Part shown: positions 55,939 to 64,000 of the stretch, one piece after another
How positions within the stretch are numbered: the stretch's first letter is position 1
How the letters are laid out: each line of letters starts with the position of its first letter
Source: Prochlorococcus marinus str. MIT 1013
GTDB taxonomy: Bacteria; Cyanobacteriota; Cyanobacteriia; PCC-6307; Cyanobiaceae
Assembly (NCBI RefSeq): GCF_027359395.1
Contig: NZ_CP114778.1
Location: 248,001 to 312,000, forward strand
Reading direction: 5' to 3'
DNA length: 64,000 nucleotides
The notes under the pieces: model-generated
The model's input: only the letters and a program-made list of their open reading frames with translations
Told to the model about the DNA's origin: nothing
Databases searched by the model: none
Program-made: the position numbers and the translations under genes

Positions 55939-57939
55939 ATGGGTAGAATAGTTGGCATTGACTTGGGAACGACAAATTCCGTTGTAGCGGTGTTGGAGGC
56001 TGGTAGGCCTGTTGTTATTTCTAGTGCTGAAGGGGCAAGAACTACTCCATCAGTAGTTGGCTTTACTAAGGAATCTGAATTATTGGTGGGGCAATTAGCT
56101 AGAAGACAATTAGTTCTAAACCCAAAAAATACTTTTTCAAATTTAAAGAGATTTGTTGGTAGATCATGGGACGAGCTTGAAGAAACTAGTCTTTCAGTTC
56201 CTTATAACGTTCGCTCAAATGATGAAGGAAATGTTCGCATAACCTCTCCTCTCACAAAGAGGGAATATGCCCCAGAAGAATTGATTGGGAATATTATTAG
56301 GAAGTTAATAGATGATGCTGAAACCTATTTAGGGGAAAATGTTGATTCGGCTGTGATCACTGTTCCCGCTTACTTCAACGATTCTCAAAGGCAAGCAACT
56401 CGTGATGCTGCGATTTTGGCTGGTATATCTGTTGAAAGAATTTTAAATGAGCCAACTTCAGCAGCTCTTGCTTATGGATTTGATAAGAGTTCTTCTCGAA
56501 AGGTATTAGTCTTTGACTTAGGTGGAGGTACATTTGATGTTTCTTTGATGTCAATTTCCAATGGTGTCTTTGATGTAAAGGCAACTTCTGGAGATACCCA
56601 ATTGGGTGGCAATGATTTTGATCAAAAAATTGTTGATTGGCTAGCTGTAGATTTTTTAAAAAAAAATAAAATAGACTTAAGAAGGGATAGGCAATCTTTA
56701 CAAAGACTTTCTGAGGCTGCCGAGAAAGCTAAACAAGAACTTTCCGGCGTTCAAACTACTCCAATTTCACTTCCTTTTATTTCCACAGGTAATGATGGAC
56801 CATTACACATTGAGACAAATCTTAGTAGGAAAATGTACGAGAGTCTTTGTAATGATCTTTTAGATAAATTATTTGATCCCGTTAATACTGTTATTGATGA
56901 TTCAGGATGGAATCCTGAGGATATTGATGAGGTGGTCCTTGTGGGAGGCAGTACAAGAATGCCAATGGTAAAGCAATTAGTTAAAACATTAGTTCCAAAT
57001 CCACCCTGTCAATCTGTTAACCCTGATGAAGTAGTTGCCATTGGTGCTGCAATTCAAGGCGGGATTCTTTCAGGGGAGCTGAGAGACCTTTTATTAAATG
57101 ATGTCACTCCTCTTTCTCTAGGCCTTGAAACTGTTGGAGGTTTGATGAAAGTTCTAATTCCTCGTAATACCTCCATACCAGTTAGACAATCAGATGTTTT
57201 TAGTACATCGGCCTCGAATCAATCATCAGTAGAAATTCACATATGGCAAGGAGAGAGGCAAATGGCTTCTGACAATAAATCGTTGGGTAAATTCAGATTA
57301 TCTGGTATTCCCCCAGCTCCAAGAGGTGTTCCTCAAGTTCAGGTAGCTTTTGATATCGATGCTAATGGTTTATTAGAGGTAAGTGCAACAGACAGAACCA
57401 CTGGTAGGAAACAGTCTGTAAGTGTTACTGGTGGTTCAAACTTGAATCAAAATGAAGTAAATAAATTGATTGAAGAGTCCAAACTAAAAGCATCTGAGGA
57501 TAGAAAAAAGCGTGCGTCTATCGATCAAAGAAATAATGCTTTAACCCTTGTTGCACAAGCTGAAAGACGACTAAGAGATGCTTCCCTGGAACTTGGTCCT
57601 TATGGGGCTGAAAGACAACAAAGGGCTGTCGAAATTGCGATGAGGGACGTTGAGGATTTGCTCCAAGATAATGATTTGCAAGAACTTGAATATGCAGTTG
57701 GCTCTCTTCAAGAAGCATTATTTGGCTTGAATCGCCGATTATCTGCGGAAAGAAAAACAGAATCTAATCCCATTCAGGGAATAAAAAATACTTTTGGATC
57801 TTTAAAGGATGAATTATTTTCTGATGATTACTGGGATGATGATCCTTGGGATTATTCACAACAAGGCAAAAATAGAAATGGTGAAAATAATTATAGAAAA
57901 AGGGACATAGATCCTTGGGATAATGACTACTACCGTTGA
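55939..57939 (+). CDS. dnaK: Hsp70 chaperone, DnaK1-like
   Basis: A 666-residue Hsp70. The ATPase begins [13 protein letters not shown], with [12 protein letters not shown] and [12 protein letters not shown] later; the substrate domain includes [10 protein letters not shown]. The C-terminal tail is unusual: [14 protein letters not shown] and again DPWDNDYYR, acidic and rich in Trp and Tyr, instead of the common EEVD-like ending. Length and tail suggest the cyanobacterial DnaK1 class rather than the essential DnaK2. It overlaps the following dnaJ-type gene by 17 bases. Confidence 0.93.
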   Translation: MGRIVGIDLGTTNSVVAVLEAGRPVVISSAEGARTTPSVVGFTKESELLVGQLARRQLVLNPKNTFSNLKRFVGRSWDELEETSLSVPYNVRSNDEGNVRITSPLTKREYAPEELIGNIIRKLIDDAETYLGENVDSAVITVPAYFNDSQRQATRDAAILAGISVERILNEPTSAALAYGFDKSSSRKVLVFDLGGGTFDVSLMSISNGVFDVKATSGDTQLGGNDFDQKIVDWLAVDFLKKNKIDLRRDRQSLQRLSEAAEKAKQELSGVQTTPISLPFISTGNDGPLHIETNLSRKMYESLCNDLLDKLFDPVNTVIDDSGWNPEDIDEVVLVGGSTRMPMVKQLVKTLVPNPPCQSVNPDEVVAIGAAIQGGILSGELRDLLLNDVTPLSLGLETVGGLMKVLIPRNTSIPVRQSDVFSTSASNQSSVEIHIWQGERQMASDNKSLGKFRLSGIPPAPRGVPQVQVAFDIDANGLLEVSATDRTTGRKQSVSVTGGSNLNQNEVNKLIEESKLKASEDRKKRASIDQRNNALTLVAQAERRLRDASLELGPYGAERQQRAVEIAMRDVEDLLQDNDLQELEYAVGSLQEALFGLNRRLSAERKTESNPIQGIKNTFGSLKDELFSDDYWDDDPWDYSQQGKNRNGENNYRKRDIDPWDNDYYR

Positions 57940-58849
57940 ACATAATTATTGGTCACTACTTGGTGTCTCGCCAGAATGTGATCCTATTGAACTTAAATCA
58001 GCCTTTAGAAAAGAGGCTAGAAAATGGCATCCTGATTTAAATAAAAATGATATCAATGCCGAAGAAAGATTCAAATTAATTAATGAAGCCTATGCAATTT
58101 TAAGTGATCCAAAAAAGAGAAAAGAATGGGAGAAAAAAACTAATAAAGATCAGGATATATTTGAAAATAGATTCCCATCTTATGAGGAATATTTAGATGT
58201 TGTATTAGGAATTAAAATTAATTTTATAAACGATACGGATCAGGTTGATTATCAATATTCAGATTTTCCTGAAAGCGAAGATGAAAACTTTGATAGAAGT
58301 AATTTTAATGAATATATTCCTACAACAAGTGAGCCAACACCACCACCAACATTAATTTATGAAGACCAGGAGTCCATTGTTGAAATCTCTCCAGATCAAG
58401 CTCTTTATGGTACATCAGTTGATATTCAGTTACAAGATGGCACTCTCGTTGAACTTATAACTCCGCCCTTTGCTGGCGATGGATGGAGATTAAGAATAGA
58501 AGGTGCTGCAATTGGTTGTCGTGATCATTTTGTTCAATTAAAAGTACAAACAGACGATGGATTAAGAATTGATGGATTAAGAGTTCTGTATCGTCTAGAA
58601 TTATTCCCACATGATGCTTTGCTAGGATGTGCAGTTGATATTCCAACTCTAAATGGATCTGTAACATTACAAGTACCTCCTAATTCATCAACTGGAAGGT
58701 TGTTAAGACTTAGAGGACGTGGATTGGAGTACGAAGAATATCGCGGTGATCAAATTGTTGAAATAATTATTGTCTTGCCTGAGAATTTAAGTGATTCTGA
58801 AATAGCATTATATCAACGTCTAAATGAAATATCTATGGAGAATTATTAG
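57923..58849 (+). CDS. DnaJ-type Hsp40 co-chaperone without zinc finger
   Basis: A 308-residue protein. The J domain is residues 8-72, with WHPDLN carrying the essential HPD. An acidic, Pro/Thr-rich linker follows (residues 75-145). Two DnaJ C-terminal beta domains start near [12 protein letters not shown] and [12 protein letters not shown]. There is no CxxCxGxG zinc-finger repeat, so it is a class II-like J protein. Overlap of 17 bases with dnaK implies they act as a pair. Confidence 0.9.
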   Translation: MTTTVEHNYWSLLGVSPECDPIELKSAFRKEARKWHPDLNKNDINAEERFKLINEAYAILSDPKKRKEWEKKTNKDQDIFENRFPSYEEYLDVVLGIKINFINDTDQVDYQYSDFPESEDENFDRSNFNEYIPTTSEPTPPPTLIYEDQESIVEISPDQALYGTSVDIQLQDGTLVELITPPFAGDGWRLRIEGAAIGCRDHFVQLKVQTDDGLRIDGLRVLYRLELFPHDALLGCAVDIPTLNGSVTLQVPPNSSTGRLLRLRGRGLEYEEYRGDQIVEIIIVLPENLSDSEIALYQRLNEISMENY

Positions 58850-58905
58850 AAACATATTGTTTATTGATTTTATCGATTTATAATTAAATTGATTATTTAA
58901 TTTCT

Positions 58906-59298
58906 ATGTTAGTCCATGTCCTTTTGTATGAAGCGGGGACTGAAAGTGAGGGTATACATTCCCTTGAACTTAAGGGCACCACAGTCATCCTTATGTTTGA
59001 GGATAAGGATGACGCTGAAAGATATTGTGGCCTTTTAGAGGCTCAAGACTTCCCAACTCCATCCGTTGAGGAGTTGACGAGGATAGATATTGAAGCTTTT
59101 TGTGTTGAAGCTGGTTACGAGGCTCGTTATGTCGAAAAAGGGTTTATTCCAAGTACTGATGAAGAGCGGCTTATGATTTCTCCACCCCTTTCAAATTTAG
59201 AAGTAGGGAATTGGCATAATAAAGATAATTTAAATGAACAAACATCCTCTAATGAACAACTTGAAGATATAAAAAAACGTTTAGAAAATCTTTTATGA
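58906..59298 (+). CDS. DUF3110 family protein
   Basis: A 130-residue soluble protein. The N-terminal 95 residues match DUF3110: VHVLLYEAGTESEGIHSLEL, then VILMFEDKDDAERYCGLLEAQDFP and an ExxCxEAGYEARYV-like motif (IEAFCVEAGYEARYV). The C-terminus is a polar helix. The stop overlaps the murQ ATG by four bases (ATGA). Function is unknown. Confidence 0.78.
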   Translation: MLVHVLLYEAGTESEGIHSLELKGTTVILMFEDKDDAERYCGLLEAQDFPTPSVEELTRIDIEAFCVEAGYEARYVEKGFIPSTDEERLMISPPLSNLEVGNWHNKDNLNEQTSSNEQLEDIKKRLENLL

Positions 59299-60227
59299 TT
59301 AATTTCAATATTAACTCAAAAGATTATAATTACCAAATTCTAACTGAACAGATTAATATTATATCAAACGAATTAGATACTAAATCTACGAATGAAATAG
59401 TCAATATTTTTTCTGAAGCTGATAAAGAACCTCAAAAGGCTGTTGAAAAAGCTATTCCAGAAATAATTAATGCTATTGATCAAATCACAACAAGACTTAA
59501 ATCAAATGGTAGATTATTTTATATTGGTACTGGTACTTCAGGAAGATTAGGGGTCCTTGATGCCTCAGAATGTCCTCCAACCTTTTGCACTGATCCAGAT
59601 TTGGTTCAAGGAATAATTGCTGGTGGTGTACCATCTCTAACAAGAAGTTCTGAATCTCTAGAGGATGTAGCTGAGGCTTCTGTTGCTGATCTTAAAGATA
59701 GACATTTTTCAAATAGAGACGTTTTAATTGGTATAACAGCTAGTGGCAGAACTCCATATGTTGTTGGGGCATTAAACTATTCAAAAAGTATAAATGCACT
59801 AACTATTTCTATTTCATCAGTTCCAGAAAGTGATTCAACTTTAGATAATGATATCGATATTAGGCTTATTACTGGACCAGAGATTCTTGCAGGCTCAACA
59901 AGATTAAAAGCTGGAACTGCTACAAAGATGGCATTAAATATAATTTCTACATCTGTGATGATTAAATTAGATAAGGTTTATGGAAATAGAATGATTGATT
60001 TATCAGTAAGCAACGATAAATTAATGAATAGAGCAATTGGTATTATATCTGATATTGGCTCAGTTGATAATGAAACTGCTGTTCAACTTTTAAAGAAGAC
60101 AAATGGATCAGTAAAATTATCTTTATTAATTGCTATGTCTGGGATGGATGTTATTGAGGCTAAGCAATTACTTAGTGATTCAAATGGAAATTTAAGAACA
60201 GCACTAATTAAGGTTAAAAGTGATTGA
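59295..60227 (+). CDS. murQ: N-acetylmuramic acid 6-phosphate etherase
   Basis: A 310-residue SIS-domain enzyme that cleaves the lactyl ether of MurNAc-6-P during recycling of peptidoglycan fragments. YIGTGTSGRLGVLDASECPPTF carries the substrate loop; only its parts GTGTSGRLG and ASECPPT are needed for identification. ITASGRTPYVVGAL and EILAGSTRLKAGTATKMALN are also conserved. It starts within the DUF3110 stop, so the genes are coupled. Confidence 0.93.
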   Translation: MINFNINSKDYNYQILTEQINIISNELDTKSTNEIVNIFSEADKEPQKAVEKAIPEIINAIDQITTRLKSNGRLFYIGTGTSGRLGVLDASECPPTFCTDPDLVQGIIAGGVPSLTRSSESLEDVAEASVADLKDRHFSNRDVLIGITASGRTPYVVGALNYSKSINALTISISSVPESDSTLDNDIDIRLITGPEILAGSTRLKAGTATKMALNIISTSVMIKLDKVYGNRMIDLSVSNDKLMNRAIGIISDIGSVDNETAVQLLKKTNGSVKLSLLIAMSGMDVIEAKQLLSDSNGNLRTALIKVKSD

Positions 60228-60315
60228 CCTATATTTGATTTATAATTTTTATTAACAATATACTTTCTGCATTAAATTTTAAAACCAGTTATTATAAAAC
60301 AAATTAATTTGAGCT

Positions 60316-60756
60316 ATGTCTAAAGTATTGATGAACACAGATAAAGGCCAATTGTCTATTGACCTATTTGATAATGATGCACCCAAAACAGTAGAAAACT
60401 TTTTGAAACTTGTTAAAGAGGGGTTTTATGACGGCCTTTCTTTCCACAGAGTAATTAATGGCTTTATGGCTCAAGGTGGATGTCCGAATACAAGAGAGGG
60501 ATCAAGAGGAACTCCTGGAACTGGGGGTCCTGGATATTCCATTAATTGTGAAATTAATTCAAACAAACATGTTGCTGGTTCTCTTTCAATGGCGCATGCA
60601 GGAAAGGATACTGGTGGCAGCCAATTCTTTTTAGTTCATGCTCCACAGCCACATTTGGATGGAGTACATACTGTTTTTGGTAAAACTGATGATATGAAAA
60701 TCCTTCTATCTATTACTAATGGAACTAAAATTAATAGTGTAAGTCTTATAAAATAG
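60316..60756 (+). CDS. Cyclophilin-type peptidyl-prolyl isomerase
   Basis: A 146-residue single-domain cyclophilin that accelerates proline cis-trans isomerisation. [13 protein letters not shown] holds the catalytic Arg and Phe, [22 protein letters not shown] is the second signature (short parts: [16 protein letters not shown]). No signal peptide, so cytoplasmic. It ends 16 bases before the convergent ribBA stop. Confidence 0.94.
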   Translation: MSKVLMNTDKGQLSIDLFDNDAPKTVENFLKLVKEGFYDGLSFHRVINGFMAQGGCPNTREGSRGTPGTGGPGYSINCEINSNKHVAGSLSMAHAGKDTGGSQFFLVHAPQPHLDGVHTVFGKTDDMKILLSITNGTKINSVSLIK

Positions 60757-60772
60757 AATTTTTTCTTTATTA

Positions 60773-62458
60773 TTAACTCCATTCAATAGTAGTGGTTTTA
60801 TCTTTTAAATCCCAACCAAATAAAGGCGAATTTTCAAATTTTGAAAGTTCGCTGATTTCTTTCTTTTCAATTAATATATTTTGTGATGGATGCAAAAGTC
60901 TTTCATAATTAACTGTCTTAATTATTCCGATTCTTTTTGTGTTTTTCCAATTACATAGTTCTTTAAGAAGTGACTCCAGTAACCTTTTATCTATCAAGTT
61001 TCCTTCTAAATGAGTCTTAATATCTCTATGTCTAACATTCCATATGAATAATGGGTTTTCACATAGAGCGATCAACCTTGGAGTGTTTTGAATAGAAATA
61101 TTTAAAAAATGATTTTCTGACCATTTATTTGCTTTGTCTTCAAAATGTTTTAATTCATTATTGTCAACTTTACCATCCCAATAAACAACAATGTTTTGTC
61201 TTTCATTGTTTAAATTTGCCTGAATATTATTATCAAATAAATGTCCAAGCTTTTCTCTTTTTACTTCCAGATATGCTGCATTGTGATCTCCAGGACATAT
61301 CACTAGAGGTACTCTTGATTCAACTTGAAGTCCGTATCCTCCAAGTCCAGCTATTTTTCTTGGATTATTTGTTAATAACTTAAGTCTGTTTATTCCTAAA
61401 TCTGTCAATATTTGTGCACCTACTCCATAATTTCTTAAGTCTGCAGGAAAACCCAATTTCTCATTAGCTTCAACCGTATCTAATCCTCCATCTTGCAAAT
61501 TATAGGCTTTTAATTTGTTAACTAAACCTATTCCTCTACCTTCCTGCCTTAGATATACAACAACTCCTTCTCCTTCTTCAGATATTCTTGATAAGGCCGC
61601 TTCTAATTGGGGTCTGCAATCGCACCTTAACGATCCAAATGCATCTCCAGTTAGACACTCCGAATGCATTCGAACTAATACTGGCTCTTTTAAATTCTCT
61701 GGATCCCCTTTTATTATTGCTACGTGTTCAGATCCATCCAATTCGTTCTTATAACCTATTGCCTTAAAATCTCCAAAGAGGCTTGGTAACTTTGCAATTG
61801 CTTGTCTGTATACAAAGCGCTCATTTTCAAGCCTATAATGAATTAAATCTGCAATACTTATCAACTTTAATTTTTTTTCCTTCGCATATTTTTTCAACTC
61901 TGGAAGTCTTGCCATTGAGCCATCCAGGTTTTGGATTTCACAGATAACGCCTGCAGGAGATAGACCCGCTAACAAAGATAAATCTACTGCTGCTTCCGTA
62001 TGCCCAGCTCTTTTTAATACCCCACCAATTTTTGCTCTTAAGGGAAAAATATGGCCCGGTCTTCTTAAATCTATTGGTTTTGTTTGACTATTAAGAGCAA
62101 CTTGAATTGTTTTAGCTCTATCTTCTGCTGATATACCAGTTGATACACCAAATTCAGGACCTGCGTCGATACTTACAGTGAATGCTGTTTGATTGGAATC
62201 GGTATTCCTGTCGACCATTAAAGGTAGATCTAACTGGTCTAATCTTTCCCCTTGCATTGCTAGACATATCAAACCTCTAGCTTCAGTTGCCATAAAATTT
62301 ATTTGCTGAGGAGTCGCAAATTGAGCAGCACAGATCAAATCTCCTTCGTTTTCTCTCTTTTCATCATCAACTACTACAACACATTCACCGTTTCTTATAG
62401 CAGCAAGAGCATCCGCTATATCATCAAATTCAACTTCATAACAATCTTCTGATTTCAA
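60773..62458 (-). CDS. ribBA: Bifunctional 3,4-dihydroxybutanone-4-phosphate synthase / GTP cyclohydrolase II, with C-terminal extension
   Basis: Makes both riboflavin precursors, from ribulose 5-phosphate and GTP. Residues 1-205 are RibB, with [11 protein letters not shown] and GHTEAAVDL. Residues about 210-410 are RibA, with zinc cysteines in [20 protein letters not shown] (C-x10-C-x-C) and RQEGRGIGL. Residues about 411-561 are an extra domain of unknown role, beginning after NLNNERQ and containing [22 protein letters not shown] and the end TTIEWS. Standard RibBA is about 400-420 residues. Confidence 0.95.
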   Translation of the reverse strand: MKSEDCYEVEFDDIADALAAIRNGECVVVVDDEKRENEGDLICAAQFATPQQINFMATEARGLICLAMQGERLDQLDLPLMVDRNTDSNQTAFTVSIDAGPEFGVSTGISAEDRAKTIQVALNSQTKPIDLRRPGHIFPLRAKIGGVLKRAGHTEAAVDLSLLAGLSPAGVICEIQNLDGSMARLPELKKYAKEKKLKLISIADLIHYRLENERFVYRQAIAKLPSLFGDFKAIGYKNELDGSEHVAIIKGDPENLKEPVLVRMHSECLTGDAFGSLRCDCRPQLEAALSRISEEGEGVVVYLRQEGRGIGLVNKLKAYNLQDGGLDTVEANEKLGFPADLRNYGVGAQILTDLGINRLKLLTNNPRKIAGLGGYGLQVESRVPLVICPGDHNAAYLEVKREKLGHLFDNNIQANLNNERQNIVVYWDGKVDNNELKHFEDKANKWSENHFLNISIQNTPRLIALCENPLFIWNVRHRDIKTHLEGNLIDKRLLESLLKELCNWKNTKRIGIIKTVNYERLLHPSQNILIEKKEISELSKFENSPLFGWDLKDKTTTIEWS

Positions 62459-62545
62459 CTTATTCCTCGTGTTTGTGGTGAAAAGGTTCTTTGCTAATTA
62501 TTCTCAAATGAATATCTCTTCATTCTACGAAATAACCTTGATGTT

Positions 62546-63625
62546 ATGGCAATAAGTACATCGAAAGCTGGGAGGATCGCAATTATTGGAGCATCTGGAT
62601 ATGGAGGACTTCAACTGGTTAAGTTGATTAATGAACATCCAAGCTTTGAGATTTCAACTTTAAATGGAGAGCGATCAGCAGGTAAGAGCTGGAATGAAAT
62701 AAATCCTTTTATGAAACTTGTGGGGGATAAAGATATAACTAAAAGCAATATTGATGAAATCGCTCAAGATTCTGATTATGCGATATTGAGTCTGCCAAAC
62801 GGCTTATCATCGCAATTAACCCCTTTATTATTAGAAAAAGGTATTAAAGTAATAGATTTATCAGCTGATTATAGATTTAAATCATTGAAAAAATGGAAGG
62901 AAGTATATTCCAAAGAAGCTGCAAAATATCAAAGATATGACTATGAATTATGTCAAGAGGCTATTTATGGCTTTTCAGAGGAATTTAAAAATGAAATATC
63001 AAAATCTAGATTAATTGCTTGCCCAGGTTGTTACCCAACCTCATCTCTTAGTGTCCTTATTCCATTCTTAAAACAAGGATTAATAGAAAGTGAAGGAATT
63101 ATTATTGATGCAAAATCTGGTACATCCGGCGGAGGTAGAAATCCAAGTGAACAACTCTTACTCTCTGAATGCTCTGAATCAATTAAGCCCTATGGAGTCA
63201 TTGGGCATAGGCATAGGGCAGAGATAGAAAGAATCGCTAGTCACTTTGCTGGTCATGAAGTCAACTTGCAATTTACGCCTCATTTGGTGCCAATGGTTAG
63301 AGGTATTTTATCGACAGTTTATGCTCGTTTAAGAGATCCTGGATTAACAGCAGAAGACTGCAAAATTGTAATTGAAGCTTTTTATAAAAATCAACCATTT
63401 ATTGATATTTTGCCTGTGGGTATTTATCCAGCTACTAAATGGGTTAAAAATACTAATAAAATTATGATTTCAGTTGAAGTTGATAAACGTAATGGAAGAA
63501 TAGTACTGATGAGTGTTATTGATAATCTTCTAAAAGGTCAAGCAGGGCAGGCTATACAAAATTTAAATATTATGCACGGACTTGAATCAGATATTGGTCT
63601 TCCTAAGATTACTTATTACCCCTGA
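62546..63625 (+). CDS. argC: N-acetyl-gamma-glutamyl-phosphate reductase
   Basis: Reduces N-acetylglutamyl phosphate to the semialdehyde in arginine synthesis. The NADP-binding GASGYGGLQL is at the N-terminus, the catalytic cysteine is C162 in CPGCYPTS, and the GHRHRAEIER histidines follow. Length 359 residues is normal. It is divergent from ribBA. Its 3' end overlaps the convergent purN gene by 17 bases. Confidence 0.95.
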   Translation: MAISTSKAGRIAIIGASGYGGLQLVKLINEHPSFEISTLNGERSAGKSWNEINPFMKLVGDKDITKSNIDEIAQDSDYAILSLPNGLSSQLTPLLLEKGIKVIDLSADYRFKSLKKWKEVYSKEAAKYQRYDYELCQEAIYGFSEEFKNEISKSRLIACPGCYPTSSLSVLIPFLKQGLIESEGIIIDAKSGTSGGGRNPSEQLLLSECSESIKPYGVIGHRHRAEIERIASHFAGHEVNLQFTPHLVPMVRGILSTVYARLRDPGLTAEDCKIVIEAFYKNQPFIDILPVGIYPATKWVKNTNKIMISVEVDKRNGRIVLMSVIDNLLKGQAGQAIQNLNIMHGLESDIGLPKITYYP

Positions 63626-64000
63626 AGCCAGTTCTTATATTCATGGCTACTTTTGCTATCGCTAAAGGTAATATTATATGTTCCATTTGTTGAATTCTTT
63701 TTGTTAAAGTCTCTTTATTATCATGTTCTTGAATAGGGACTGCAGCTTGAATAATTATTGAGCCAGAATCAACTTCCTTTTTTACATAGTGAACCGTACA
63801 ACCCGTAATAGTAACCCTCTCGTCTATTGCCTGCTGTATTGCATTAATGCCTTTAAAAGAAGGTAATAGTGATGGATGTATATTAATTAGTCGGTTTATA
63901 TATCTATTAATTAATTCTTCTCCAGCAATTCTCATCCATCCAGCCATAACAATTAGTTCTACGGATAAATCCTCCAGTTTTTTTAATACCAGCATGTCAT
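63609..64000 (-). CDS. purN: Phosphoribosylglycinamide formyltransferase (GART), C-terminal part
   Basis: The 3' portion of purN; the frame is open to the window edge, so the 5' end lies beyond 64000 and the ATG at 63995 is internal. Key residues are visible: VMAGWMRI, the catalytic NIHPSLLPSF (Asn and His) and TGCTVHYVKKEVDSG (Asp). It transfers formyl from N10-formyl-THF to GAR in purine synthesis. It overlaps argC at the 3' end by 17 bases. Confidence 0.92.
   Translation of the reverse strand, partial: DMLVLKKLEDLSVELIVMAGWMRIAGEELINRYINRLINIHPSLLPSFKGINAIQQAIDERVTITGCTVHYVKKEVDSGSIIIQAAVPIQEHDNKETLTKRIQQMEHIILPLAIAKVAMNIRTGFRGNK

Noticed and set aside
1-64000. CRISPR arrays, insertion sequences, prophage or toxin-antitoxin systems
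   Set aside because: No regularly spaced repeats, transposase or phage structural genes, and no convincing toxin pair were seen on either strand.

Overview
The window is an AT-rich, densely packed stretch of a marine picocyanobacterial chromosome, most likely Prochlorococcus of a low-light (NATL-like) type. The evidence is the gene set: photosystem I PsaK, cytochrome b6f PetN, the photosystem II factors Thf1/Psb29 and a PAM68-like protein, several cyanobacterial DUF families (DUF1816, DUF2103, DUF2499, DUF3082, DUF3110, DUF3288, DUF3593), strong A/T codon preference and very short intergenic gaps. The genus assignment is inference from gene content; no rRNA is present.

Layout. 1-7.3 kb: the end of a sugar-phosphoglycerate phosphatase, D-glycerate kinase, a GIY-YIG-like membrane protein, undecaprenyl-diphosphatase, tRNA-Pro, MsrA with two small membrane proteins, and an MdlA-like ABC exporter half. 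7.4-17.3 kb: trpD, carA, a STAS protein, Mini-RNase III, an RlmB-type methyltransferase, gatA and an uninterrupted dnaE. 17.3-25.7 kb: a PAM68-like gene, rpsO, ruvA, a DMT transporter, dnaG, then an SOS-type module (umuD, umuC and a HExxH protein) behind a striking 16-bp dyad, then rlmH. 25.7-31.8 kb: ksgA, ispE, pdhB, secD and secF. 31.9-35.8 kb: an accessory-looking stretch with a GT39-type glycosyltransferase and many small unknown proteins, ending at petN. 35.8-46.8 kb: thf1, clpP, ftsH, a MacB-like permease, pyk, mazG, yggT, scpB, ilvA and dxs. 46.8-52.8 kb: psaK, the DUF3593/DUF2499 pair, a peroxiredoxin, rpmB, htpG, hisZ and an IMPase-family gene. 53-64 kb: tRNA-Ser, pstCAB, dnaK and dnaJ, DUF3110, murQ, a cyclophilin, ribBA, argC and the 3' part of purN.

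Most of this is ordinary core genome: replication and repair, translation, isoprenoid, amino-acid and riboflavin biosynthesis, protein export and turnover, and phosphate uptake. There are no insertion sequences, prophage genes, CRISPR arrays or rRNA genes. No stretch longer than 300 bases lacks a gene once the small ORFs and tRNAs listed here are counted. I see nothing in the 226-base gap at 11748-11974.

The most notable points are the dyad operator and HExxH neighbour of umuDC, a STAS protein whose only domain-complete start appears to be ATA, an ABC exporter half with a degenerate Walker B site, an 11-bp dyad before the glycosyltransferase, and a set of unlisted tiny membrane proteins. I did not find a clearly new multigene system.
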